Shown here in pieces: positions 1 through 7,097 of a stretch of 18,136 nucleotides of DNA. Source of the stretch: Desulfocapsaceae bacterium (GTDB taxonomy: Bacteria > Desulfobacterota > Desulfobulbia > Desulfobulbales > Desulfocapsaceae); assembly GCA_029934775.1 (NCBI GenBank), contig JAOZLO010000013.1:1-18136 (forward strand), in the 5' to 3' direction. The position numbers and the translations under genes were made by a program. The notes under the pieces were generated by a model that had not been told where the DNA came from, made no database searches, and was given only the letters and a program-made list of their open reading frames with translations. How positions within the stretch are numbered: position 1 is the stretch's first letter; each line of letters opens with the position of its first letter.

Positions 1-89
1 TGAACGGCATTTTGTTTCTAGATCATCTCAGTTCTCTTAAAAGGAGTCTCTACAAGAAAAAAGTTAAAAAATGGTTGGCAAACAAATAG
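1..89 (+). CDS. def: Peptide deformylase, C-terminal tail (partial)
   Basis: The 5' part lies outside the window. Reading from base 3, 28 codons run to a TAG at 87-89 and encode a tail containing NGILFLDHLSSLKRSL followed by a lysine-rich end. This matches the usual end of bacterial peptide deformylases, where a G-x-LF-(I/L)-D-(R/H)-(L/M) helix follows the metal-binding HEx2H motif (not visible here). The enzyme removes the formyl group from the N-terminal methionine of new proteins. It sits 8 nt upstream of fmt, which makes that formyl group, and def-fmt pairing is very common. The identification rests on a short tail plus context, so it is good but not certain. Confidence 0.8.
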   Translation, partial: NGILFLDHLSSLKRSLYKKKVKKWLANK

Positions 90-93
90 GAGG
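88..93 (+). promoter_or_regulatory. Ribosome binding site of fmt
   Basis: AGGAGG lies 4 nt before the ATG at 98 and overlaps the def stop codon (TAG, 87-89). This decides the fmt start. The in-frame ATG at 71 would lie inside def and has no Shine-Dalgarno sequence. Confidence 0.75.
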
Positions 94-97
94 CAGT

Positions 98-1042
98 ATG
101 TCTAAGCAGCCGTTACGAATTATTTTCATGGGCACTCCGGATTTTGCAACATTAAATCTTAAAGCCCTGATTGATGGTCCTGACGATGTTGTGGCTGTTG
201 TCACTCAACCGGACCGCCCAAAAGGCAGAGGAAAGCAACTGACACCACCACCGGTAAAACTCTTTGCTGAATCTGCTGATATCCCTGTTCTGCAACCCAC
301 CAAGATAAGGACAGAAGAATTTTTGAACGGCTTACTCAGTTACCAACCGGATCTTATTGTGGTCACTGCTTACGGAAGAATTCTACCTCTCCCTCTGCTT
401 GAACTCGCCCCAATGGGCTGCATTAACGTCCACGGCTCACTCCTTCCTCTCTACAGAGGTGCTGCTCCAATTCAGTGGTCTGTAATCAAAGGAGATGAAG
501 AAGTTGGAGTTACAGTTATCAGGCTTGATGAGGGTATGGATACAGGAGATATACTGCTGCAGGCGAGCATTTCGACTGCACCCGACGAAACAGCAGGCTC
601 TCTTTTTGACAAACTCGCACACCTGGGCAGTGAGACCCTGCTTAAAACCATCATGGGATTAAAGGATGGTACCATAGCAGGGACTCCTCAGGATCACAGC
701 CAGACGACAGAGGCTCCGATGCTGAAAAAAACTGACGGCTTAATTGACTGGTCTCAAAAAGCTCGAGACCTTGAAGCACTTATTCGGGGCCTCGATCCAT
801 GGCCTTCAGCCTTTTGCTTCCTTTCCAGCAAACGTTTACGACTTTTTAAACCGGAGGTCGTCTATAAATGGAACGCCGCTCAACCCGGAACCCTGCTCCG
901 GGCAGATAAACGTGGACTGGTTATTGCCTGCGGAAAAGATACTCTTCTTATTAAAGAGATCCAACCAGAGGGTAAAAAACGTATGACGGTTGAAGCCTTC
1001 CTTTGTGGTTGTTCGCTCAAACCTGGGATCCTGCTGACCTGA
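98..1042 (+). CDS. fmt: Methionyl-tRNA formyltransferase
   Basis: This cytoplasmic enzyme formylates initiator Met-tRNA using 10-formyltetrahydrofolate. With the start at 98 the protein is 314 residues, the normal family length. The N-terminal formyltransferase domain shows FMGTPDFA (residues 10-17), the SLLPxxRGAAPIQ loop (114-126) and the expected catalytic trio N110, H112 and D148, the last in MDTGD. The C-terminal part (about 205-314) is the tRNA-binding OB-like domain, with the family motif RGLDPWPSA. The start at 98 is chosen because of its AGGAGG site and because the 71 ATG overlaps the upstream deformylase. It probably forms a translation-initiation operon with def, and a gap of about 58 nt separates it from larC. 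Confidence 0.97.
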   Translation: MSKQPLRIIFMGTPDFATLNLKALIDGPDDVVAVVTQPDRPKGRGKQLTPPPVKLFAESADIPVLQPTKIRTEEFLNGLLSYQPDLIVVTAYGRILPLPLLELAPMGCINVHGSLLPLYRGAAPIQWSVIKGDEEVGVTVIRLDEGMDTGDILLQASISTAPDETAGSLFDKLAHLGSETLLKTIMGLKDGTIAGTPQDHSQTTEAPMLKKTDGLIDWSQKARDLEALIRGLDPWPSAFCFLSSKRLRLFKPEVVYKWNAAQPGTLLRADKRGLVIACGKDTLLIKEIQPEGKKRMTVEAFLCGCSLKPGILLT

Positions 1043-1100
1043 CCCGACAAACAGACTTTTCATTGAATAAACTGTAACAAGTTCGCAAAAAACTTCATAT

Positions 1101-2288
1101 GTGACACATACATTGACAACTAAAATTGTATATGCTGACTGTTTTTCCGGTATCAGTGGTGACATGCTGCTTGGCGCTCTTCTCCATTGCGGTATAGACC
1201 AGCACTTGCTCCGAAGTGAGCTTGACAAACTGGGCCTGGATGACTTCGAATTTCTTGTTGAAGAAAAAACTGTCCAGTCTATCTCGAGCTGCAAGGTTAC
1301 TATCTACAGTAAACGCAGACAAGAACTGCGTACCTTGCCTGCTCTCATGGAAATCCTCAACAAAAGTGGTCTGGACGATGCCATCACGACCAGGTCCGCC
1401 GCAGTTTTCACAGCCCTTGCTGAAGCTGAAGCCAAGGTGCATGGAATTGCAGTCGAAAAAGTACATTTTCATGAGGTTGGAGCCCTTGACACCATTGTCG
1501 ATGTTGTCGGTACCATAATAGCTTTGCACCAGATGGGAGTCCAGAAACTGATATCATCCCCTTTGCCGATGGGAAGAGGGTTTGTCGAATGTGCCCATGG
1601 AACTTTACCTCTGCCAGCTCCAGCTGTCTGTGAGCTTATCCGAAACATTCCTGTCTATGGTGTTGAAATTAAGAAAGAACTGGTTACACCTACTGGTGCT
1701 GCCCTCATCTGTACCCTTGCTGATGAATTCGGCCCAATGGTCCCTATGACGGTAAGTGCAACCGGTTACGGGGCAGGTACTCATTCCTTAGCCAACGATC
1801 AACCCAATTTACTGCGCTTGATTACCGGCTATGCCGAACATGTTGATGAAAGCCAGCTCATCGACGTGATTGAAACCAACCTGGATGACTGGAGCCCAGA
1901 ATTCTTTCCCTTTCTCTGCGATCGTTTATTTGCAGGAGGAGCTCTCGATGTCAGTTTAACCTCCATCCTTATGAAGAAAGGGCGACCAGGATTCAGTCTT
2001 CAAGTCATCTGTTCTCCTGTCCATGCATTTGATATAAAAAACATTATCCTGACTGAAACAAGCGGTATCGGCTTGCGTTTCCGAAAAGAGGCGCGCCAGA
2101 CCCTTGCCCGTGAAAAGGTTGTTGTTGCTACACCCTGGGGAGAAATCAAAGCCAAAAAAGTTCAAACCCCTTCCGGTCCGGTAGTATACCCGGAATATGA
2201 AGAATGTAAAACAGTTGCTGCCCGGCACCACATACCACTGCAGGAAGTATACAACGAGGTGCGATGCAGACAAAAGAGGTCAGAATGA
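1101..2288 (+). CDS. larC: LarC-type nickel insertion protein (nickel-pincer cofactor biosynthesis, DUF111)
   Basis: LarC is the CTP-dependent nickel insertase that makes the nickel-pincer nucleotide cofactor of lactate racemase and related enzymes. The 395-residue protein carries the family signatures DCFSGISGDM (13-22), VHFHEVGALDTIVDVVG (121-137), LVTPTGAAL (194-202), ETNLDDWSPE (258-267) and LMKKGRPG (290-297). In Lactiplantibacillus the gene is split by a programmed frameshift, but here it is one continuous frame. The start is a GTG with no clear Shine-Dalgarno sequence; the TTG at 1113 is an alternative. The stop overlaps the pgpA start (ATGA). No larA, larB or larE is present in the window, so the client enzyme is unknown. 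The family assignment is firm, the exact role here is inferred. Confidence 0.93.
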   Translation: MTHTLTTKIVYADCFSGISGDMLLGALLHCGIDQHLLRSELDKLGLDDFEFLVEEKTVQSISSCKVTIYSKRRQELRTLPALMEILNKSGLDDAITTRSAAVFTALAEAEAKVHGIAVEKVHFHEVGALDTIVDVVGTIIALHQMGVQKLISSPLPMGRGFVECAHGTLPLPAPAVCELIRNIPVYGVEIKKELVTPTGAALICTLADEFGPMVPMTVSATGYGAGTHSLANDQPNLLRLITGYAEHVDESQLIDVIETNLDDWSPEFFPFLCDRLFAGGALDVSLTSILMKKGRPGFSLQVICSPVHAFDIKNIILTETSGIGLRFRKEARQTLAREKVVVATPWGEIKAKKVQTPSGPVVYPEYEECKTVAARHHIPLQEVYNEVRCRQKRSE

Positions 2289-2737
2289 ATCAACTCATAA
2301 TGGCCCTGGCTACAGGCTGTTACGTAGGAATGCTACCCAAAGCACCGGGCACCTGGGGGTCTCTTGCAGCATTTCTTCCCTGGTTTTTTATTAAAGACCT
2401 TCCGCTACCATCATATCTTGCTGTTTTAACCTTTGTCTTTGTTCTTGGTTTCTTTGTTTCCGGCTCTGCAGAAAAAATTCTTGATCGCCCCGATGCAGGT
2501 CCCATCGTTATTGATGAATTCCTTGGTATGTTTATTACACTCACCCTCGCTCCACCCCACCCCGCCGCCTGGCTCCTCGGTTTTATTCTTTTCAGGATTT
2601 TTGACATTTTCAAACCATTTCCCGTTTCGTGGTTCGATAGACAGATTCATGGAGGTATTGGTATTATGATGGACGATGTTGCTGCAGGTTTATACGCTTT
2701 TTGTTCTCTACAGCTGCTATGGTTTGTAATCAGCTGA
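2285..2737 (+). CDS. pgpA: Phosphatidylglycerophosphatase A
   Basis: This inner-membrane phosphatase converts phosphatidylglycerol phosphate to phosphatidylglycerol. The 150-residue protein has the PgpA pattern: LPKAPGTWGS (17-26), IDEFLGM with D77 and E78, RIFDIFKPFP (104-113), and GGIGIMMDDVAAG (123-135) with D130 and D131. Hydrophobic segments lie near 28-60, 80-105 and 132-149. The ATG at 2285 overlaps the larC TGA as ATGA, and AGAGGT lies 4 nt before it, so translational coupling with larC is likely. An in-frame ATG at 2264 lies further inside larC and is less likely. It ends 14 nt before the next gene. Confidence 0.95.
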   Translation: MNQLIMALATGCYVGMLPKAPGTWGSLAAFLPWFFIKDLPLPSYLAVLTFVFVLGFFVSGSAEKILDRPDAGPIVIDEFLGMFITLTLAPPHPAAWLLGFILFRIFDIFKPFPVSWFDRQIHGGIGIMMDDVAAGLYAFCSLQLLWFVIS

Positions 2738-2751
2738 TAAAGGACCAACCT

Positions 2752-3648
2752 ATGAATAAGATGGGGAAATACTCCTGCTCCATTCGTTCCATCACTGTTT
2801 CTTTTTTTTTACTGCAGATGACAGTTACCCCACTCAAAGTTTACGGTTCATCACAGCCTGAAGATACTGACACCCTGCCACTGTGGGAATTGCGCCTTGC
2901 GGCTACTGCGGCCGTTCTTCCCCACTATATCGGTTCAAATGAATATAAAAGCTATCTCTTCCCTCTCCCCTATTTGATCTATCGCGGTGAATTTTTTGAG
3001 TCTGACAGAGACAATATGCGGACAATTTTTTTTAAAAACAAATATTTCGAAACTGATATCTCTCTGTGGGGCAATCCACCTGTCCCGGGTAATAATTACA
3101 CACGTAACGGGATGGAAGAGCTTGATGCTCTAGCTGAAATCGGCCCCGCTTTAAGATATTATTTTTACCATAACAACAGGCGAGATGCCCTTTACCTGGA
3201 AGGAGCAATACGGACAGCCTTCTCAGTCGGGTGGGAAGGTGGCCCTGAGATAGGTTATCAAGGTTTACATGGCGGTTTTGATGTGATTTTAGAGAATAAT
3301 TCTCTGTTTAAAGAGCAGAAAATAGAATTCCATCTCAGCAGTGGAGTACAGTTCGCAAACTCAAGATTCAACAGCTACTTTTATGATGTGGAAATGGAAG
3401 ATGTCACTCCATATAGAAGTTATTATACAGCAGACGGAGGGTATTCGGGCTTTACCATATCAGGCTCTATTACCAGAGAACTCTATCCTGGCTTCACCTT
3501 CCTGTGCTACGGAAGATGGGATAATATCAGCGGTACAACCTACAATGACAGCCCTCTTGTCACCGCTGAAAATAATTATACAATTGGGACCATGCTCATT
3601 TTTACATTGGCAAAATCAAAAAAAATGATTTCCCGCTATTCAAAATAA
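2752..3648 (+). CDS. MipA/OmpV-family outer-membrane protein
   Basis: This is a predicted beta-barrel outer-membrane protein of 298 residues. A signal peptide spans about residues 1-32 (basic n-region, hydrophobic ITVSFFLLQMTV, likely cut near VYG-SS). Family-like features follow: an early HYIGSNEY segment, PLPYLIYRGE, a TRNGMEELDALAEIGPALRYY stretch and a C-terminal IGTMLIFTL strand. MipA in E. coli is a scaffold for murein enzymes and OmpV is a porin-like protein, so no specific role can be given. The ATG at 2752 has AAAGGA 7 nt upstream. An in-frame ATG at 2701 lies inside pgpA and would spoil the signal peptide. Probably co-transcribed with pgpA, and convergent with the cytochrome bd operon. 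Confidence 0.8.
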   Translation: MNKMGKYSCSIRSITVSFFLLQMTVTPLKVYGSSQPEDTDTLPLWELRLAATAAVLPHYIGSNEYKSYLFPLPYLIYRGEFFESDRDNMRTIFFKNKYFETDISLWGNPPVPGNNYTRNGMEELDALAEIGPALRYYFYHNNRRDALYLEGAIRTAFSVGWEGGPEIGYQGLHGGFDVILENNSLFKEQKIEFHLSSGVQFANSRFNSYFYDVEMEDVTPYRSYYTADGGYSGFTISGSITRELYPGFTFLCYGRWDNISGTTYNDSPLVTAENNYTIGTMLIFTLAKSKKMISRYSK

Positions 3649-3752
3649 CAGGAAGCACAGAGAAGAACTGTTTGAGAGTAGAGGGATTTCTGTGCTCTGG
3701 GAGACTATCCGAGAATACTTTTTCCCTCGAACAGCCTCCTGGTCAAATAAAC

Positions 3753-3845
3753 TCACATATTGTCAGTCCTTTCCAAAACAAACACAATCGCTTTGTAAGA
3801 AATACCGATTAAAGCGACCCAGCCAACAAGTAAAAATGTAACCAT
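3753..3845 (-). CDS. Small single-helix protein downstream of cydB (CydX-like candidate)
   Basis: This 30-residue frame starts MVTFLLVGWVALIG and ends LERTDNM. It has one hydrophobic helix (about residues 2-24) and a short charged C-terminal end, the build of CydX/CydS-type accessory subunits of cytochrome bd oxidases. Its ribosome site is strong: AAGGAGT, 5 nt before the ATG. It follows cydB on the same strand but is separated by a 137-bp inserted element. Without that element the gap from the cydB stop would be 16 nt. Sequence identity to E. coli CydX is not evident by eye, so the role is inferred from size, topology and position. It could be a chance frame, but the ribosome site and context argue against that. 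Confidence 0.6.
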   Translation of the reverse strand: MVTFLLVGWVALIGISYKAIVFVLERTDNM

Positions 3846-3850
3846 GACTT

Positions 3851-3857
3851 ACTCCTT
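3851..3857 (-). promoter_or_regulatory. Ribosome binding site of the small cyd-linked protein
   Basis: AAGGAGT on the minus strand, 5 nt before the ATG at 3845. It is the main evidence that this very short frame is translated. Confidence 0.6.
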
Positions 3858-3859
3858 AT

Positions 3860-4006
3860 AGTTAGTGCCCGTCCAGAAATGGCCTTTTTGCTCTAACCCT
3901 TCGTTGCAGGAAAAATTTTATCCTCCGATAAGCGAGGCACGAGACATCGAGATATCACCTATAGACCTGTGGTAAAATTTTCTAGTTTCTGGATGAACAC
4001 GAGTTA
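3860..4006. mobile_element. MITE-like element with target-site duplication
   Basis: A 137-bp non-coding block (3865-4001) lies between cydB and the small downstream gene. Its ends are imperfect inverted repeats: GTGCCCGTCCAGAAA (3865-3879) against the complement of TTTCTGGATGAACAC (3986-4000), matching at 12 of 15 positions. AGTTA flanks it on both sides (3860-3864 and 4002-4006), as expected of a 5-bp target duplication. An inner pair of AT-rich palindromes (around 3911-3920 and 3973-3980, both containing AAAATTTT) adds dyad symmetry. No reading frame for a transposase is present, so it would be mobilised in trans. The right-hand duplication includes the cydB stop codon. I do not recognise a named family. 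Confidence 0.65.
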
Positions 4007-5137
4007 ATATGCCTTTTCATCAGCAAGATCGTTCATGTCAATTTTTCTGGAATCCATCTGCCGCCAGACATAGATAACATAAGCCAGAACAAACGGTATC
4101 ATAAAGGCAACATAAGTCATCACCGTCAAAGTATAATGACTTGAGGAAGCATTGTAGATGGTTAGACTTGACTGCAAATCTACCTTGGATGGGTAAAAAG
4201 CAGTATTGTTAAATGCGGCGGTAAAGAATATTGCCAGCCCGACGAAAACTGTTCCAAGCCCGCCAAACCATATCCCTTTAGTCCCGGTTCCAAGACCTGT
4301 ACGAAGGACTCCCATAATTACAAGAAGAATACCGACCAGCAACATTCCCAGAACAACAGGCATCGCCAGGAGATTTCCCAGATATTTATAGGCAACCATA
4401 CTCACAACTCCATTCTCATCAAAACCGTAACCGTCAATCACCAGCAAAGCCACCAGTACATAGAGAAGGAAAGGCAAAGCACAGAAAAAACTGGTTAAAC
4501 AATTCTTTCTCAGCCGGACCTCAAGCCCAGGAACTTCAGTAAAATCTATATTATTAACCAGGTACATGGCTCCAAGTACCCGAGCATTGAATACCAGAAA
4601 AAGCCCGAGAGACAGATTAAAAAAGGAGAAGGCCGCTTCCATTCCTCTCATTGGGTTGGTCCAGGTAACCTGATTCATGTCGTTCAAAGTGAAGTTCGAA
4701 CCTGTAAAGAATGTTCCGACCGCCGCACCAATAAGTAGAATACCCACCGATCCGTTAATAAAAAGGAACGTCTCGTATACCTTCTGCCCGAGAAAGTTAT
4801 CTGGTTTTGTGCGATACTCATAACTTACCGCTTGAATAATAAAGCTGAAAAGAATAAGCATCCACACCCAGTACGCTCCACCAAAGCTTGTAGCGTAAAA
4901 TTTTGGGAAAGCAGCGAAGAGCGCCCCCCCGAAAAGAACCAGGGTAGTAAAGGTCAACTCCCATTTTCGTCCAAGTGAATTCACAACCAACGACTTCTCT
5001 GTTTCGTCTTTAGCCACCTGCCAGAGCAGAGTCTGCCCCCCCTGAACGAAAGTCAAAAAGAGAAAGAGGGCTCCAACTATTGAGCAGATGATCCACCAGA
5101 TCTGCTGCAACACCACGATATCTAAATTCCCAATCAT
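4004..5137 (-). CDS. cydB: Cytochrome bd ubiquinol oxidase subunit II
   Basis: CydB is the integral-membrane partner of CydA in the bd-type quinol oxidase. The 377-residue protein is almost wholly hydrophobic with about eight or nine membrane segments. It begins with the usual NLDIVVLQQIWW region and has the family motifs RKWELTFTTLVLFGGALFAAFP (about 57-78) and NNTAFYPS...SLTIYNASSS near the C-terminus. Its length is normal. The ATG lies 1 nt after the cydA stop, with GGAGGGCG inside the end of cydA serving as ribosome site, so translation is coupled. Its stop codon lies within the target duplication of the adjacent inserted element, and the insertion left the protein end intact. Confidence 0.97.
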   Translation of the reverse strand: MIGNLDIVVLQQIWWIICSIVGALFLFLTFVQGGQTLLWQVAKDETEKSLVVNSLGRKWELTFTTLVLFGGALFAAFPKFYATSFGGAYWVWMLILFSFIIQAVSYEYRTKPDNFLGQKVYETFLFINGSVGILLIGAAVGTFFTGSNFTLNDMNQVTWTNPMRGMEAAFSFFNLSLGLFLVFNARVLGAMYLVNNIDFTEVPGLEVRLRKNCLTSFFCALPFLLYVLVALLVIDGYGFDENGVVSMVAYKYLGNLLAMPVVLGMLLVGILLVIMGVLRTGLGTGTKGIWFGGLGTVFVGLAIFFTAAFNNTAFYPSKVDLQSSLTIYNASSSHYTLTVMTYVAFMIPFVLAYVIYVWRQMDSRKIDMNDLADEKAY

Positions 5138-5138
5138 T

Positions 5139-6671
5139 TTACGCGCCCTCCGGTCCTATTTTTATCTGCTTGAGCATAATTTTAATCTCAGCAATCAGCA
5201 GTACACCAAACAGTACAAAGAACATAAAGAAAGTTGTCTGTACATGCCCCACTCCAATATTAGTTGTGGCCATCTTCACTGGCATCAAGTTCTGAATAGC
5301 CCATGGTTGACGACCTACTTCTGCAACGACCCAACCAAGTTCAGACGCTGTTAAGGCGAGAAAGAAAGAACAGAACCCAAGCATTAACAGCCATATTTTA
5401 TCCTCCAATGTGTCTTTATAGGAGTAATAGAGATAGAGCATAAAAAGAAGGATAAAGAAAGATCCCAGATAAACCATAATATGGAAGGAATAATAAACAG
5501 TGGCAACCGGAGGCACTATTTCCTCAGGAGTATCAAGATAACCAAACCCCAGATAATCCTGATTTACTTTGAATCGCTCAAGAGCGGTAGCCTTTGCCTG
5601 TTCATCCCCGGCTTTTCCAGCTTCCCGTATCGCTGCAAAATCTGCGACGGCAGCCTTACCTTTCTCCATCTTCTCGGCAACTGACATTATGCCCTCAGCC
5701 TCATTGCCGTAAACGAGATCATTAATCCCGGGAACGAAACCATTCAATTCGCGTTTGGCCATAATTGACAGGCCCTTTGGAATGGAAACTTCAAAAGCAA
5801 ACGGTTCCTGACCGTCACCGACTCTCTTGCCGCTGGTCAAAACACCAAGAGCAACAATATCCGCACCTCTTTTTCCATCAAAAAGCCCTTCATAAGCGGC
5901 AAGTTTCATGGGTTGAGTATTTGCATTGTTGTACGCTGACTCATCACCTGTAAAGGCAGTAAAGAGGGAAGAGAGCAGGCCAAAAACTGACGCCACAATG
6001 ATTGACTTCTTGGCCATATTCACATGACGCCCTTTAAGCAGGTAGTACGAAGAAATGGTGATCACAAAAAAGGAACCCACAACAAAACTTGAGCTGGTTG
6101 TATGAGTAAATTTGGCAATTGCAATTGGAGATAAAAGTACTTCCCAGAAGTTTTCCATCTCAAAACGGGCACTCTCGGGATTAAATGCCATGCCAACCGG
6201 ATACTGCATCCAACCGTTAGCCACCAGAATCCAGAGAGCGGAAAGATTCGAACCTATAGCGACCATCCAGGTAGAAAAAAGATGAAATCCTTTAGAAGTG
6301 CGCTCCCAACCAAAAAACATTACAGCAAAAAATGTCGCCTCTAAAAAGAAGGCAAAAATACCTTCAATGGCCAAAGGAGCACCGAAAATATCACCTACCA
6401 TCCACGAATAATTGGACCAGTTTGTACCAAATTGGAACTCAAGAATAATTCCTGTGGCAACACCTATGGCAAAATTTATACCAAACAGTGTCATCCAGAA
6501 TTTCGTCAGTTTTTTCCACTCTTCATTACCTGTCCGCACATACATCGATTCAAAAAATGCACAAAGAAACGACAGCCCCAGAGTAATCGGGACAAAAATC
6601 CAGTGATACATTACTGTCAGGATAAACTGTGCCCTCGCCCAGTTCACCATGCTCAGATCTATTTCACCCAT
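5139..6671 (-). CDS. cydA: Cytochrome bd ubiquinol oxidase subunit I
   Basis: CydA carries the three haems and the quinol site of cytochrome bd, which reduces O2 to water without pumping protons. The 510-residue protein keeps the key residues: H23 (haem b595 ligand, E. coli H19), H190 and M399 (haem b558 ligands, E. coli H186 and M393), E103 and E111 in EGIFAFFLEATFF, and the GRQPW motif (453-457). The periplasmic Q-loop (about 250-385) contains IPKGLSIMAKRELNGF followed by a charged, alanine-rich stretch (330-367). GGAGGA lies 7 nt before the ATG. In a presumed anaerobe the enzyme would serve O2 scavenging or microaerobic respiration. Confidence 0.98.
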   Translation of the reverse strand: MGEIDLSMVNWARAQFILTVMYHWIFVPITLGLSFLCAFFESMYVRTGNEEWKKLTKFWMTLFGINFAIGVATGIILEFQFGTNWSNYSWMVGDIFGAPLAIEGIFAFFLEATFFAVMFFGWERTSKGFHLFSTWMVAIGSNLSALWILVANGWMQYPVGMAFNPESARFEMENFWEVLLSPIAIAKFTHTTSSSFVVGSFFVITISSYYLLKGRHVNMAKKSIIVASVFGLLSSLFTAFTGDESAYNNANTQPMKLAAYEGLFDGKRGADIVALGVLTSGKRVGDGQEPFAFEVSIPKGLSIMAKRELNGFVPGINDLVYGNEAEGIMSVAEKMEKGKAAVADFAAIREAGKAGDEQAKATALERFKVNQDYLGFGYLDTPEEIVPPVATVYYSFHIMVYLGSFFILLFMLYLYYSYKDTLEDKIWLLMLGFCSFFLALTASELGWVVAEVGRQPWAIQNLMPVKMATTNIGVGHVQTTFFMFFVLFGVLLIAEIKIMLKQIKIGPEGA

Positions 6672-6703
6672 TTCTACATCCTCCGTTAATAATGATTTTC
6701 TAC

Positions 6704-6916
6704 CTACCGTGTTAACTGGTTGATAACATGGTCGGCCCTTTGTTGATCAGTTGAAAAATTGGTATTGAGATAATTTGGAAAAAAGAAAATTTTGAGTACA
6801 CCAAACATTATAATCAATTTAATAATTATAACTTTCCACAGGGTCTTACCCACGGTCATCCGTCGAAACCCATCCCGATAAAATCTAAACAGTCGCACTG
6901 GGTATTCTATTATCAA
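6704..6916 (-). CDS. DUF4492 small membrane protein of the cyd operon
   Basis: This is a 70-residue protein with one strong hydrophobic helix. The core FYRDGFRRMTVGKTLW then IIIKLIIMFGVLKIFFFPNYL is the DUF4492 signature, a family I know from genes directly upstream of cydA in epsilonproteobacteria, Bacteroidetes and Desulfobacterota. The function is not established; an accessory or assembly role in the bd oxidase is inferred from its constant position. I choose the TTG at 6916 because GGAGGG lies 6 nt before it and the product then begins close to the conserved core. The in-frame ATG at 6961 adds 15 residues and has no ribosome site. The gene ends 32 nt before cydA. Confidence 0.85.
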   Translation of the reverse strand: MIIEYPVRLFRFYRDGFRRMTVGKTLWKVIIIKLIIMFGVLKIFFFPNYLNTNFSTDQQRADHVINQLTR

Positions 6917-6922
6917 AACACA

Positions 6923-6928
6923 CCCTCC
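6923..6928 (-). promoter_or_regulatory. Ribosome binding site favouring the TTG start of the DUF4492 gene
   Basis: GGAGGG on the minus strand, 6 nt before TTG 6916. The alternative ATG at 6961 has no purine-rich site upstream. Confidence 0.6.
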
Positions 6929-7011
6929 ATAACTACTCTTACTGAACTGATTCTCCCTCATCGGGATTATTGTACAACTTTAAAATTTCATTCTGTATAT
7001 AAAAAGGGATA

Positions 7012-7040
7012 TCTATAATCTAATAGGCACCTTCGGTCAA
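7012..7040 (-). promoter_or_regulatory. Candidate sigma-70 promoter of the DUF4492-cydAB operon
   Basis: On the minus strand, TTGACC (7040-7035, 5 of 6 to consensus) is followed after exactly 17 nt by TATAGA (7017-7012, 4 of 6). This leaves a leader of about 90 nt to the DUF4492 start. It is the best promoter match seen upstream of the operon and lies in the only intergenic gap before it. Confidence 0.5.
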
Positions 7041-7084
7041 GAATAATTATCATTTGCACAAAATGATGGCTTCAATTCTTGACC
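7035..7084. repeat. Nested inverted repeat between the export operon and the cyd operon
   Basis: The outer arms GGTCAAGAAT (7035-7044) and ATTCTTGACC (7075-7084) are perfectly complementary over 10 bp. Inside them ATCATTT and AAATGAT form a second stem around a 5-nt loop. The structure starts 13 nt after the DUF2955 stop codon, so it may act as a terminator or mRNA 3' end for that operon, although no T-run follows. Its left arm is also the proposed -35 of the cyd promoter, so an operator role is equally possible. Confidence 0.5.
7038..7052 (-). promoter_or_regulatory. Fur-like box overlapping the cyd promoter -35
   Basis: TGATAATTATTCTTG (minus strand) matches 11 of 14 defined positions of the 7-1-7 Fur motif TGATAAT-N-ATTATCA, with the first half perfect. 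It overlaps the proposed -35 element, where a repressor could block transcription. The motif is AT-rich and could arise by chance. A similar site occurs at 14552-14566. Confidence 0.35.
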
Positions 7085-7097
7085 GCAAATTTTATTT

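Noticed and set aside
71..97. Upstream ATG for fmt at 71
   Set aside because: It lies inside the end of the deformylase gene and lacks a ribosome site. The ATG at 98 has AGGAGG.
836..1529. Minus-strand open frames across the fmt end and larC
   Set aside because: They overlap well-supported plus-strand genes and their translations show no recognisable domain.
3654..3696. Inverted repeat AGCACAGA / TCTGTGCT after the MipA/OmpV gene
   Set aside because: An 8-bp stem with a 27-nt loop and no T-run is too weak to call a terminator, though it may end the plus-strand run.
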